From Neocallimastix lanati (nom. inval.) (taxonomy: Eukaryota; Neocallimastigomycota; Neocallimastigomycetes; Neocallimastigales; Neocallimastigaceae), in assembly GCA_016946835.1 (NCBI GenBank), contig JACVTC010000043.1, forward strand, positions 455,001-510,000: a DNA stretch of 55,000 nt. The letters run 5' to 3'. This document shows positions 26,559 through 39,634 of this stretch, piece after piece. The position numbers and the translations under genes are program-made. Positions within the stretch are counted from its first letter, which is position 1, and every line of letters starts with the position of its first letter. Under the pieces are notes generated by a model. The model saw only the letters and a program-made list of their open reading frames with translations. It was not told where the DNA came from and ran no database searches.

Positions 26559-27483
26559 TTAATTTATTTTAATTTATTTATTTATTTTTTTTTTATTCAA
26601 TCAGTACTTTAATTATATTTATATTATTTATTTTACTATTTATTTTATTTTATTTTATATTTATTTTATTTATATAGATAATTCTCGACATACTTTATTA
26701 TTTTAATTTAGAAATCCCATTTAATCAATTAATATTATCATAAATTTCAAAAATATCAACAAAAAATAAAATATCTAGAAATTTTGTATCATACGCTCTC
26801 AATTATGTGGTATAAAAATAAAAATAAAGATCATATTTTTTAATAATAAATAAAAAAAAAAAAATCTTTATAAAAAGGAATATTTTAGAGTTGCTAATAT
26901 TGCTTATATTTTATACTACTATAATATGTATTGCCAATAATGTAATAAATAAACAAGCCATATTTTTTACATTTCAATTAAAATCAACTAAATCGATTAA
27001 TTAAAGAAATATATATATTAAATATTTTAAACTATAATATTAAAAAAAATTTATTTTTTATTTTATAATTATTATATATAAATTTATATATAAATTTATT
27101 TTATGTAATATATCTTATTTTTTAATTAATTAATATATTTATTAATTTTATTTTTATATAATTATTTTATTTATTTATTTGCTATATATCTATTATATTT
27201 ATATTTTTTTTAAATTTTTTGTATTTATTTAATGATAGATAATATAATAAATATTTATATATTGCGATTTTTTTTTTGTCTAAAAAGAATTTATATAATA
27301 AATATTATAAATATATTATAAAAAAATATTTTGATATTTTAATTAACATTATATTTATTGTTTAATTTATAAATCATTGAGAATATATTTTTTAGTATTT
27401 AATGCGAATAGTATTAATTTCAATAATAAAGATTATAATTATGATTATATGTATATATTTTTTTTTATTTTTTTTTAATTTAT
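25819..27483. other. SWEET C to GH11 pseudogene spacer
   Basis: There is no gene. It is homologous to the 16186-17793 and 36861-38484 spacers, but more diverged and with an (ATT)n run at about 26500-26560. It shares the upstream GH11 block 'attaacggactgtataaaaa' (about 26125). Confidence 0.7.
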
Positions 27484-28084
27484 TTATTGAAGAGTCATGG
27501 CGGTGTCAACTGAAACATTTTCTAATTTAATTCCATTTATTAATTTTTCTTCAGTTGCTTTTCTAGGATATATAAAGAAGAGAAGAAATTGAAGAAGAGC
27601 TGAAATTACACCAAGGCCATTTGGGAACCAAATATAAAAATCATTAAAGAAGAGTCCATAAGTTAACCAGAAAGCACCATTTAAAGTTAGGGCTACAGTA
27701 GTTAAAAAGTTAATAGAATTACTATTTTTTGTTTTAATAACTTCAAATACAGTAGTTAAAGGAGATACATAAACCCCACAAAGAATAATGATACCAATAA
27801 TTCCCATTGAATTTTTAGCAGCATCATAATTATTTTTGAATAAAATAAATGATAAAGCACCTCCACAAATATCCAATAATGTAAAAACTAATAAAGTTAT
27901 AAGAGAAATATTGAAATCTTTTGGTTTTAAATTTGAAGAAAATAAAATCATAATATAATATTGACCTAAAATAATTCTATGAATATTAATAAAAAAAATT
28001 ATTTTAAAAAAATTTTTTTTTAAATTGTATTATTAAAGTGAAATATTTAAAATTATTTATATTTTAATAAAAAAATATAAATTA

Positions 28085-28121
<37 letters not shown>

Positions 28122-28681
28122 CCTCCAACATTTGGCCTGAATATAATTAAATTATATTTATATATAATTAAATAAATTAATAATATATATTTAATAATAG
28201 AAAAAAAATAAAAATCAGTTTACCATATAATATATTTAATTATATAGATAATTTGATAATAAAATTTACATAATTTTATATTGAATAATAATATGAATAA
28301 TAATATTAAATAATTACCAAAAAGTCCAATGATTATGAATTACAAATGAATAAAGATCTTGACAAAGACAATTACAAAAAATCATAATACTTGGAAATGG
28401 ATTAATTTTACAAACTTCATTTTTACTTCTTAAAGAATGAATTTCTTTGAAAGGACTTAAAAATATGAAATATCTATTATATTATATTTATATATTAATT
28501 TATATATAAAAATATTTTATTATTATTTCAAACATTAATAAATATATATATTATTATTATTAATGTATATTATTATCTAATAAAATAAAAATGTAATATA
28601 TAATTACGCAGTAAAACATCCTAATAAAGGAAAAACCGTTTCAGTAACAATTTCACAAGCTTGGCTAGTACACTCAATCAT
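27484..28681 (-). CDS. SWEET sugar transporter, copy C (239 aa, 4 exons)
   Basis: Exons: 28608-28681, 28318-28455, 28122-28136 (15 nt) and 27484-27976. The last exon encodes the same 155 residues as copies A, B and E. Exon 1 has Val12 for Ile12 and exon 2 has Ser35. A poly(A/T) run of about 32 nt lies directly next to the micro-exon donor in intron 3. The transporter itself looks intact even though its neighbouring xylanase is dead, which argues that the two genes are selected independently. Confidence 0.88.
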
Positions 28682-30723
28682 TTTTTTTCTAATTTATTTA
28701 TTAATTATCTTCAATATATAATTTTAGATTATTTTTTTTCTTTAGTAAATTAAATTATTTTTTTTATTTTTATTTTTTTAAAAATAATTTTATTAATATT
28801 TTTTATTTATAAATATTTATTTTGGAATGATAGTATTAAAAAAAAAAAAAAAAAAAAAAGAAAATGCATGCATATTTATATAAAAATTTTTTTAGTATCT
28901 TTTACTTTTCATTTTTTTTTTTATTAATGTTTACTAAATAAATTTTTAATTAAAATTTAACTACTTTTATGAATTTTACATAATAAATATTCATGGTTCC
29001 ATATTTCAATTATAAAAATTTTTAAATTTGTATATAATAAATTATATATATATATTTTTTTTCATAAAAAATATATTAATAAGTTTACGGCTTAAAAATA
29101 ATATTTTTTATACTACATTTTATAATATTATTTTATTAATGAAAATTTCAGTGAGATAAACAGAGATAAAAATAATATTATAATATGGAAATTAATTTTA
29201 ATTGAAATATAATTGTTTTTGAAAAAATATTTTTTATTTGACATGCTTTATTCTAATATATAATATTATATATATTGATATTATTATAATAAAAATTAAG
29301 TATAAAAAATTATTTTATCATATAAACAAATTTATCTATATACATAAAGAAATAATATAATCAGTAATAATATATGATAATTTTAAAAAAAGTAATATTA
29401 ATAATGATTATAATAAAATTTTATTACTAGTAATATTAATTTTTCTACATTATAACTTTAATCAGTTTACCAGAAATTAAATTAAAAAATAAAAAAAAAA
29501 AAAAATTTATATTTAGTAGAAAATTAATAAATTATTTACATCAAATAAAAATTTTTAAGATTAGATCTACCGTTAATGATGAATAATGAAAATTAATATA
29601 TTATTTACAAAAATAAATATTTTAAGGTTACATCCACAGCTAATGAATAATGGATTCTTTTTTATTAAATAAATTTCCCATTTTAATATATATTATATAA
29701 AAATTTTTACATTACCTTTGATTTTATTATTATAAATATTTTGTTTTTGTATTAATACTAAATTATTAAAATGATTATATATAATTTTCTATTAATATTG
29801 AAACTATAATAAATAATAAATATTTATATTTATATGTATATATATATATAAGAAAAGTTTCATTTAGAATTAAAATAAAAATAAAAATAATATTTGTTAA
29901 TAAACCTTTTCAATGCTATTTGAAAAATATTTATGATTTGATTATCTATATTATCCGAGCATATATATATTTACCTAGTTTTATAATTTGATTAATAATG
30001 AAATGAGTCCACTTTATATATATAAAAGATAAAAAAAAAAGGAACATTTAAAATCTTTTATTTTTTTTTTTTTTTTTTTTTTATTTACATATTATTTGTG
30101 ATTATTTTCATAAAAATTTTTTTAATATAAAATTTAAGCCATATATATTAAATATAAAAATTTTAACTAATTTTTATTGGATTAAAACTCATTAAATTTC
30201 TTTTTATGGCAGAAAGATTATATTAAATTTATTTTTACTACTTAAAAATCTCCATTTTCTCCAATAAAATATAACATATTTTCAAAATGATAATTATTAA
30301 TGTTATATTATTTTTTAAATTTTATTTATAATAAAAAAAAATATATTTATGTTTCTTTAAAAAAATTATTTTAATAATTTATTATTAATACAAATACAAA
30401 ATATTTAAAATAATAAAATCAAAGATAAAGTAAAAATTTTTTAAATAATATATATTAAAATGGGAAATTTATTTATTAAAGAAGAATCCATTATTCATTA
30501 TTAGCTGTGGATATAACCTTTAAAATATTTATTTTTGTAAATAATGTATTAATTTTCATTATTCATCATTAGCGGTAGATGTAATCTTCTAAATATTTAC
30601 TCGATATAAATCATTTATTAATTTTCTACTAAATATAATTTTTTTTTTTTTTTATTTTTTAATTTAATTTCTGGTAAACTGATTAAAGTTATAATGTAGA
30701 AAAATTAATATCACTAGTAATAA

Positions 30724-30794
<71 letters not shown>

Positions 30795-31546
30795 TCTTTG
30801 TAAAATTATATTTTATTATTATTGATTATATTATTTCATTATGTATATAGATAAATTTGTTTATATGATAAAATAATTTTTTATACTAAATTTTTATTAT
30901 AATATATATTAGAATAAAACATATCAAATAAAATATTTTTTCAAAAACAATTGTATTTCCATAAAAACTAATTAATTTCCATACTATCTAATTAAATATT
31001 ATTTTTATCTCTGTTTATCTCTCCGAAATTTTTATTAATAAAATAAAATTAAAAAATGTTGAATTAAACATAAACATAAATATTATTATTAAGCCGTAAA
31101 CTCATTATATATATTTTATGAAAAAAAAAATAAATATATAATTTATTATATATAAATTTTTAAATTTTATAATTAGAATATGAAACCATGAATATTTATT
31201 ATATAAAATTCATAAAAGTATTTGAAATTTTTAATAAAAATTTATCTAATAAAGATTAATAAAAAAAAAGGAATGAAATGAAATGAAAAAAATAGAAAGG
31301 AAAAATATATAAATTATATTAAAGATATTAAAGAAAATTTTTATATAAATAAACCTGCATTTTCTTCTTTTTTTTTTTTTTTTTAATTATCATTCAAAAA
31401 TAAATATTTATAAATAAAAAATATTAATAAAATTATTTTTTAAAAAAAACATATAATATAATCTAATTTACAAAAGAAACCAAAGAAAAAAAAACAATAA
31501 TCTAAAATTATATATTAAAGATAATTAGTAAATAAATTAGAAAAAA
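28682..31546. other. Central spacer with head-to-head inversion junction
   Basis: The left part (28682 to about 30360) is SWEET C upstream flank running into a fragment of GH11 downstream flank in direct orientation (compare about 30230-30360 with about 20670-20790). At about 30365 the sequence switches to the reverse complement of SWEET A upstream flank (30370-31546 matches about 20190-18987, for example 'cattagcggtagatgtaatc'). An (ATT)n run lies at about 30726-30795. SWEET C and D are therefore divergently transcribed from this spacer. No gene is visible. Confidence 0.8.
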
Positions 31547-32779
31547 ATGATTGAGTGTACTAGCCAAGCTTGTGAAATTATTACTGAAACGGTTTTTCCT
31601 TTATTAGGATGTTTTACTGCGTAATTATATATTACATTTTTATTTTATTATATAATTATATATTTTAATAATAATAATATTAATAATATAATAATAATAA
31701 TATATATATATTTATGCATTTATTAATATTTGAAATAATTATAAAATATTTTTATATATAAATTTTAATATTTTAATATATAAATATGATATGATAGATA
31801 TTTCATATTTTTAAGTCCTTTCAAAGAAATTCATTCTTTAAGAGGTAAAAATGAAGTTTGTAAAATTAATCCATTTCCAAGTATTATGATTTTTTGTAAT
31901 TGTCTTTGTCAAGATCTTTATTCATTTGTAATTCATAATCATTGGACTTTTTGGTAATTATTTAATATTATTATTCATATTATTATTCAATATAAAATTA
32001 TGTAAATTTTATTATCAAATTATCTATATAATTAAATATATTATATGGTAAACTGATTTTTATTTTTTTTCTATTATTAAATATATATTATTAATTTATT
32101 TAATTATATATAAATATAATTTAATTATATTCAGGCCAAATGTTGGAGGGTATTTTTTTTTTTTTTTTTTTTTTATTAATTTATATTTTTTTTTATTAAA
32201 ATATAAATAATTTTAAATATTTCACTTTAATAATACATATTAAAAAAAAATTTTTTTTAAAAAATTTTTTATATTAATATCTATAGAATTATTTTAGGTC
32301 AATATTATATTATGATTTTATTTTCTTCAAATTTAAAACCAAAAGATTTCAATATTTCTCTTATAACTTTATTAGTTTTTACATTATTGGATATTTGTGG
32401 AGGTGCTTTATCATTTATTTTATTCAAAAATAATTATGATGCTGCTAAAAATTCAATGGGAATTATTGGTATCATTATTCTTTGTGGGGTTTATGTATCT
32501 CCTTTAACTACTGTATTTGAAATTATTAAAACAAAAAATAGTAATTCTATTAACTTTTTAACTACTGTAGCCCTAACTTTAAATGGTGCTTTCTGGTTAA
32601 CTTATGGACTCTTCTTTAATGATTTTTATATTTGGTTCCCAAATGGCCTTGGTGTAATTTCAGCTCTTCTTCAATTTCTTCTCTTCTTTATATATCCTAG
32701 AAAAGCAACTGAAGAAAAATTAATAAATGGAATTAAATTAGAAAATGTTTCAGTTGACACCGCCATGACTCTTCAATAA
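31547..32779 (+). CDS. SWEET sugar transporter, copy D (239 aa, 4 exons, plus strand)
   Basis: Exons: 31547-31620, 31816-31953, 32135-32149 (15 nt) and 32287-32779. It has Gly35 as in copy A, and is the only copy with Ile155 in place of Val155 (FEIIKTK). The 3' acceptor of the last exon is CTATAG, where the others have CATAG. Its upstream flank is closest to that of copy A but its 3' flank is closest to copy B, so it is a mosaic. No GH11 gene follows; the 3' flank passes directly to GH11 downstream sequence at about 33200, as after copy B. Confidence 0.88.
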
Positions 32780-34280
32780 ATAAATTAAAAATAATAATAA
32801 AAGAAAATAAAAAAAAAAATTAAAGAAAATTAAAAAAAAAAAAAAAAAAAAAATCATTAAAAAAAAATATATACATATAATCATAATTATAATATTTATT
32901 ATTGCAATTAATACTATTCGCATTAAATACTAAAAAAATATATTATCAATGATTTATAATTAAAATAATTAATATAATGTATAATTAAAATATCAAATAT
33001 ATATATATATATTCATAAAATATTTATTATATTTAATATATAAATTTTTTTATATAAATTCTTTTTAAAAAAAAAAAAAAAAAAAGCAATAAATAAATGT
33101 TTATTATATAATCTATTATTAAATAAAATCAAAAATATAAATATAAATATAAATACATAATTATGTATAAATATAAATATAAATATATAATTATGTATAA
33201 ATATAAAATATTATTGTAATAGTAATAACATTCTATGATAAAATAAAAATAAAAATAAAAATAAAACTTTAAATTCAATAAATACATATTAATAATTAGA
33301 AATTTTTAATAATAAGAAGTTTTTTTAAATTAAACAATTTGTTAAATTTATTATTGAAAAATTAAAATTTGAACTTTATGGAATAAAAAAAATTTTTTTT
33401 TTTTTCTTTTTTTTATTATTTAAATATCATTAATATATCATTTTAAATTGAAGTTTTAATTATGAAATATCTATATATATATTTTTAATTAAAAATTTTC
33501 GTAATCTCAATTATCTTTTGTAATTCATAAATTATAAATGTATCCTAAAACTTTTATCATTCTAATAATTATATTCATATAAATAACAAGTTCTAATGTA
33601 ATTTTAATTTTTAATAAAAATAAAAATTAATTATTAGAATGGAATAAAATACTGAGGAGAGAGAATTATTTAATTATAAAATCTTAATATCTTTATTTTA
33701 GAAATATAAATATATTTTTTATTATAAATAAAGTTTAAAAAATAATAAAAAATAATTATCATTTTGAAAATATGGAGATTTATTGAAGAAAATGGAGATT
33801 TTTAAGTAATAATAAAAAAAATCTTTTCCAAATATATATATAATAATATTTGAAAAAATTAATTTAATTTAATCTTTTTGCCATAAAAAGATATTAAATG
33901 GGTTTTATTTTTAATCCAATAAAAATTAGTTAAAATTTTAATAATTAATATATATGGCATAAATATTATATATAAAAAAATTTATTTATGAAAATAATCA
34001 TAAATAATATAAAAAATATAAATAAAAAAAAAATGAAAAAAAAGGACTTTTAATGTTCCTTTTTTTTTATTTTATTATATATATAAAGTGGATTCATTTC
34101 ATTATTAATCAAATTATAAAACTAGGAAAATATATGAAAATATATATTGTTCGGATAACATATATAATTAAATTATTTATTAATTCTTTTTTTAATAACA
34201 TTGAAAAGGTTTATTAACAAATATTACTTGTATTTTTATTTTAATTCTATATGAAACTTTTCGTATGATGTATTATATAT

Positions 34281-34320
<40 letters not shown>

Positions 34321-34695
34321 TTATAATTTCAATATTAATAGAAAATTTTATGTAATCATTTTAATAATTTATTTTTAATACAAAAACAAAATATTTATAA
34401 TAATAAAATCAAAGATAATGTAAAATTTTTATATAATATATATTAAAATGGGAAATTTATTTTTTAAAAAAGAATCTATTATTCATTATTAGCTGTGGAT
34501 ATAACTTTTAAATATTTATTTTTGTAACTAACATATTAATTTTTATTATTCATCATTAGCGGCAGATGTAATCTTCTAAATATTTATTTGATATAAATCA
34601 TTTATTAATTTTCTACTAAATATAATTTTTTTTTTTTATTTTTATTTTTTAATTTAATTTCTGGAAAATTATTTAAAATTTTAGAAGTTAAAATG

Positions 34696-34738
<43 letters not shown>

Positions 34739-34752
34739 TTACTAGTAATAAA

Positions 34753-34797
<45 letters not shown>

Positions 34798-35331
34798 TTA
34801 TTATTATTACTTTTTTTAATTATAGTATATTATTATTGAATATATTATTTCATTATGTATATAGATAAATTTGTTTATATGATAAAATAATTATTTTTTA
34901 TTTAATTTATAATAATACCAATATATAATATTATATATTAGAATAAAACATGTCAAATAAAAAAAAATTTTTTTTCAAAAACAATTATATTTCCATAAAA
35001 ATTATTTAATTACTATGTTATATCTAATTAAATATTATTTTTATCTCTGTTTATTTCACTGAATTTTTTATTAATAATGTAATATTAGACAATATTAGAT
35101 TAAACATAAATAATATTTTTAAGCCGTAAACTCATTAATATATATGTTATGGGGAAAAAATTAAAACAAAATAAAATAAATATATATATATATATATAAT
35201 TTATTATATACAAATTTAAAAATTTTATAATTAAAATATGGAACCATAAATATTTATTATGTAAAATTCAAAAAAGTATTTGACAATTTTAATAAAATTT
35301 TATCTAATAAATATTAAAATATTAATAATAA

Positions 35332-35377
<46 letters not shown>

Positions 35378-35641
35378 AATGAAATGAAATAAATAGAAAG
35401 GAAAAATAAAGAAATTATATTAAAGATATTAAACATATTTTTATATAAATAAGCATGTATTTTCTTCTTTTTTATTTTTATTATTATCAATCCAAAATAA
35501 ATATTTACAAATAAAAAATATAAATAATATTATTTTTAAAAATATAAAAACATATAATATAATTTAATTTACCAAAGAAACCAAAGAAAAAAAATAATCT
35601 AAAATTATATATTGAAAATATTAATAAATAAATTAAAAAAA
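32780..35641. other. Spacer between SWEET D and E, composite of B-like flanks
   Basis: There is no gene. 32780 to about 33200 matches SWEET B 3' flank. About 33200-33800 matches GH11 downstream flank (for example 'ctgaggagagagaattattt'). About 33800-35641 matches SWEET B upstream spacer in reverse complement. It contains A runs of about 35-45 nt (about 34695-34731 and 35335-35375). Confidence 0.7.
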
Positions 35642-36860
35642 ATGATTGAGTGTACTAGTCAAGCTTGTAAAATTATTACTGAAACAGTTTTTCCTTTATT
35701 AGGATGTTTTACTGCGTAATTATATATTACATTTTTATTTTATTAGATAATAATATACATTAATAATAATAATATATATATTATATATATATTTATGCAT
35801 TTATTAATATTTGAAATAATTATAAAATATTTTTATATATAAATTTTAATATTTTAATATATAAATATGATATGATAGATATTTCATATTTTTAAGTCCT
35901 TTCAAAGAAATTCATTCTTTAAGAAGTAAAAATGAAGTTTGTAAAATTAATCCATTTCCAAGTATTATGATCTTTTGTAATTGTCTTTGTCAAGATCTTT
36001 ATTCATTTGTAATTCATAATCATTGGACTTTTTGGTAATTATTTAATATTATTATTCATATTATTATTCAATATAAAATTATGTGAATTTTATTATCAAA
36101 TTATCTATATAATTAAATATATTATATGGTAAACTGATTTTTATTTTTTTTCTATTATTAAATATATATTATTAATTTATTTAATTATATATAAATATAA
36201 TTTAATTATATTCAGGCCAAATGTTGGAGGGTATTTTTTTTTTTTTTTTTTTTTTTTATTAATTTATATTTTTTTATTAAAATATAAATAATTTTAAATA
36301 TTTCACTTTAATAATACAATTTAAAAAAAAATTTTTTTAAAATAATTTTTTTTATTAATATTCATAGAATTATTTTAGGTCAATATTATATTATGATTTT
36401 ATTTTCTTCAAATTTAAAACCAAAAGATTTCAATATTTCTCTCATAACTTTATTAGTTTTTACATTATTGGATATTTGTGGAGGTGCTTTATCATTTATT
36501 TTATTCAAAAATAATTATGATGCTGCTAAAAATTCAATGGGAATTATTGGTATCATTATTCTTTGTGGGGTTTATGTATCTCCTTTAACTACTGTATTTG
36601 AAGTTATTAAAACAAAAAATAGTAATTCTATTAACTTTTTAACTACTGTAGCCCTAACTTTAAATGGTGCTTTCTGGTTAACTTATGGACTCTTCTTTAA
36701 TGATTTTTATATTTGGTTCCCAAATGGCCTTGGCGTAATTTCAGCTCTTCTTCAATTTCTTCTCTTCTTTATATATCCTAGAAAAGCAACTGAAGAAAAA
36801 TTAATAAATGGAATTAAATTAGAAAATGTTTCAGTTGACACCGCCATGACTCTTCAATAA
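35642..36860 (+). CDS. SWEET sugar transporter, copy E (239 aa, 4 exons, plus strand)
   Basis: Exons: 35642-35715, 35897-36034, 36216-36230 (15 nt) and 36368-36860. It carries Ser35 like copy B and a unique Lys10 for Glu10 in the N-terminal tail. Its upstream flank matches copy B while its downstream flank matches copy A, the reverse of copy D. The intact GH11 gene begins 1,624 bp after its stop, restoring the complete SWEET-GH11 cassette on the plus strand. Confidence 0.88.
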
Positions 36861-36910
36861 ATAAATTAAAAATAATAATAAAAGAAAATAAAATAAAAAA
36901 AAATTAAAGA

Positions 36911-36953
<43 letters not shown>

Positions 36954-38484
36954 GCATATAATCATAATTATAATATTTATTATTGCAATTAATATTATTC
37001 GCATTAAATACTAAAAAAAATATATTCTCAATGATTTATAATTAAAATAATTAATATAATGTATAATTAAAATATCAAAATATTTTTTTTTATTATATTT
37101 ATTATATATATTATATTTATTATATATATTATATTCATTATATTTATTATATAAAACAATCGCAATATAAAAATTTTTATTATATTATTTATTTATTATC
37201 AAATAAAATCATAAATTATAAAAAAATTTAAAAATAATAGTAATAATAATTTTTTGTCAAAATCATAAATATTATTTAAATATTATATTAGAAATATTAT
37301 TAAATAAATAAGTAATTATAAATAAAAATAAATAAATAAATTTATAAATAAAATTAATAAATAACTATAATAAATAAATAAAAATAAAATTAATAAATAT
37401 ATTTATTAATTAATAAATTCAATAAATCTATATATATAGATATAAATTTATATTTAATAATTATTAATTATTATAAAATAAAAAAGAAATTTTAATAATA
37501 AAGTTTAAAATATTTTATATACATCTAATTTATTTAGTTAATAATAATTGAAATATATAATAAAATATGGCTTGTTTATTTGGTATATTATTGACAATAC
37601 ATATTGTAGTAGTATAAAATATAAGTTATAATCACAACTTAAAAATATTCATTTTTATTAAGATTTTTTTTTTTTAATTTATCATTAAAAAATATGATCT
37701 ATATGTTTATACCTCATGATTGAGTATTTATGAGACAAAATTTCTAGCTATTTTATTTCTTAGTGATATTTTTGAATTTTATAATATTAATGGATTAAAT
37801 TGGGGATTTCTAGATTAAAATAATAAAGCATATTGAAAATTACATACACAAATAAAATAAATATAAAATTTAATAAAATAAATAGTAAAATATGAGCATA
37901 ATTAAAGTACAGATTGAATAAAAAAAAAAATAAATTAAATTAAATTATAGAAAAAGTAATGAAAAATGAAAAACAAAATAAATAATTAAAGTTTGGTGAT
38001 TGAAATAATTTAATAGTATAAAAATAATTTAATTTCATAGAAATAATTTAATGATATTGATATAAATTTCAATATAAAATTATGATTCATAGTTATTTTA
38101 TTCTTTTTATATGACAATTTTGATCAATTATTTAAATAAATTATTGCTTATCTGTCTCTATACAGTCCGCTAATTTAATTAGAATTTATTTTTGTATAAA
38201 ATTAAAAAATATATATAATAATATTAAATATTTATTATTATTTTTCATAATTTAATAAAAAGTATAAAAAGACAGCTTTATCGCTTGTAATTATATAATA
38301 TAATAATTAAATAGTATAATTTTTATTCATATTATAAATATTAAATACTAAAGAAAACTAAAAAAAAAAAAAAAAATATTATTTTTTTCATTGGTTGATA
38401 AAATACAAATATAAAATATAAAGTTATTTGATTAATTTATCTATTCTAGTTTTATCGTTTTATTTTATTGAAAAATTATAAAAA
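36861..38484. other. SWEET E to GH11 spacer
   Basis: There is no gene. It is a near mirror of 16186-17793. It contains an A run near 36917-36950, the block 'tggattaaattggggatttc' (about 37791), the unit 'aaagtacagattgaataaaa' (about 37903) and the candidate GH11 TATA element at 38263. Confidence 0.75.
38263..38271 (+). promoter_or_regulatory. Candidate TATA box of the GH11 gene at 38485-39219
   Basis: TATAAAAAG lies 222 bp before the ATG and is followed by 'acagctttatcgcttgtaat'. The same arrangement is conserved upstream of the other intact GH11 copy. Support is comparative only. Confidence 0.35.
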
Positions 38485-39219
38485 ATGAAACTATTAAAAT
38501 TTATTCCATTCGTTTTAACTTTAGCTACTTCTTCTTTTGCTCAAAGTTTCTGTAGTTCTGCAAAACATACAGGTGTAAGTGTTAAAGAAACTAAAAGTAA
38601 GAAAGGAAAAATTGGAGGTGTGAATTATGAATTATGGGCTGATGGTGGTAATAACGGTGCTAATTTCTATTCAGATGGTTCTTTCTCTTGTTCTTTCCAA
38701 AATACTAAAGATTATTTATGTCGTAGTGGACTTTCATTTGATAGTACTAAGACTCATACTCAAATTGGACATTTGAAAGCTGATTTTAAAGTAGTTAAAC
38801 AAAATATCCGAAATGTTGATTACTCATATGTTGGTGTCTATGGTTGGAGTAGAAGTCCACTTGTTGAATTCTATATTGTTGATAATTGGCTTGGACAAAA
38901 TCGACCAGGAGATTGGGTTGGTAATAAGAGACATGGAGAGTATATCATTGATGGAGCACAATACACCGTTTATGAAAATACTCGTTATGGTCCATCGATT
39001 GATGGTAATACTCAATTCAAGCAATATTTCAGTATTCGTAAGCAAGCACGTAATTGTGGTACTATTGATATTACTGCCCATTTCAAACAATGGGAAAAAA
39101 TTGGAATGAAATTAGGTAAAATTTATGAAGCTAAAGTTTTAGGAGAAGCAGGTAGTAATAAATCATATACAAGTGGTACAACAGATTTCCCATATGCTAA
39201 AGTTTATATTAGTAAATAA
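38485..39219 (+). CDS. Secreted GH11 endo-1,4-beta-xylanase (244 aa), intact plus-strand copy
   Basis: It has the same architecture as the 15451-16185 gene: signal peptide (MKLLKFIPFVLTLATSSFAQ), one GH11 jelly roll, nucleophile Glu128 in PLVEFYIVDNW, acid/base Glu221 in LGEAGSNKSYTSG, and no accessory domain or intron. Differences are conservative or lie outside the active site (for example Leu11, Ala26, Asn60, Asp64, Ser171). Both full-length genes keep an undamaged frame while two sister copies are wrecked, so selection seems to maintain them. Homology to the other copy's 3' flank continues to about 39262, which is the right edge of the array. Confidence 0.95.
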   Translation: MKLLKFIPFVLTLATSSFAQSFCSSAKHTGVSVKETKSKKGKIGGVNYELWADGGNNGANFYSDGSFSCSFQNTKDYLCRSGLSFDSTKTHTQIGHLKADFKVVKQNIRNVDYSYVGVYGWSRSPLVEFYIVDNWLGQNRPGDWVGNKRHGEYIIDGAQYTVYENTRYGPSIDGNTQFKQYFSIRKQARNCGTIDITAHFKQWEKIGMKLGKIYEAKVLGEAGSNKSYTSGTTDFPYAKVYISK

Positions 39220-39262
39220 ATTAATATTAAACAAGAAAGACTATTATTAAAGTAATAATTAA

Positions 39263-39592
39263 AAAAAAAAAAAAATATTATCTAAGTTCAAAATTTTATA
39301 CAAATATGTATAATTATTTATTAATATAAATATAAATTAAATATAATTATAGATATAAATATAAATTGTAATTATACAACATAATAAAAAAAAAAAAACT
39401 TGTATTTTATAATAATAGTAACAGTACTTATCTTTTATAAAAAAAAATTAAAATAAAATAAAATAAATACTTGAAATATAAATATAAAATACAGATTGAA
39501 TAAAATAAAATAAAATAAAATAAATAGTAGAATATGAATATAACCATTGTGTGTCTACAGATATGCAGCTGCGGAGAAATCCTGCTACGGTC

Positions 39593-39634
<42 letters not shown>

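Larger units (their letters stand above)
13336..39262. repeat. SWEET-GH11 cassette array with internal inversion (imperfect palindrome)
   Basis: Transcription direction is leftward for everything from 13336 to about 30365 and rightward from there to 39262. The ancestral unit is SWEET, a 1.6-kb spacer, GH11 and GH11 downstream flank. Observed units: 0 (SWEET lost, GH11 pseudogene 1), A (both intact), B (GH11 lost), C (GH11 pseudogene 3), D (GH11 lost, inverted) and E (both intact, inverted). Similarity extends through introns and spacers, so it is a DNA-level duplication and not retroposition. Confidence 0.88.

Noticed and set aside
39544-39595. GC-rich islet considered as a tRNA or 5S rRNA fragment
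   Set aside because: No T-loop, box B or 5S core could be found; retroposon signs are stronger.
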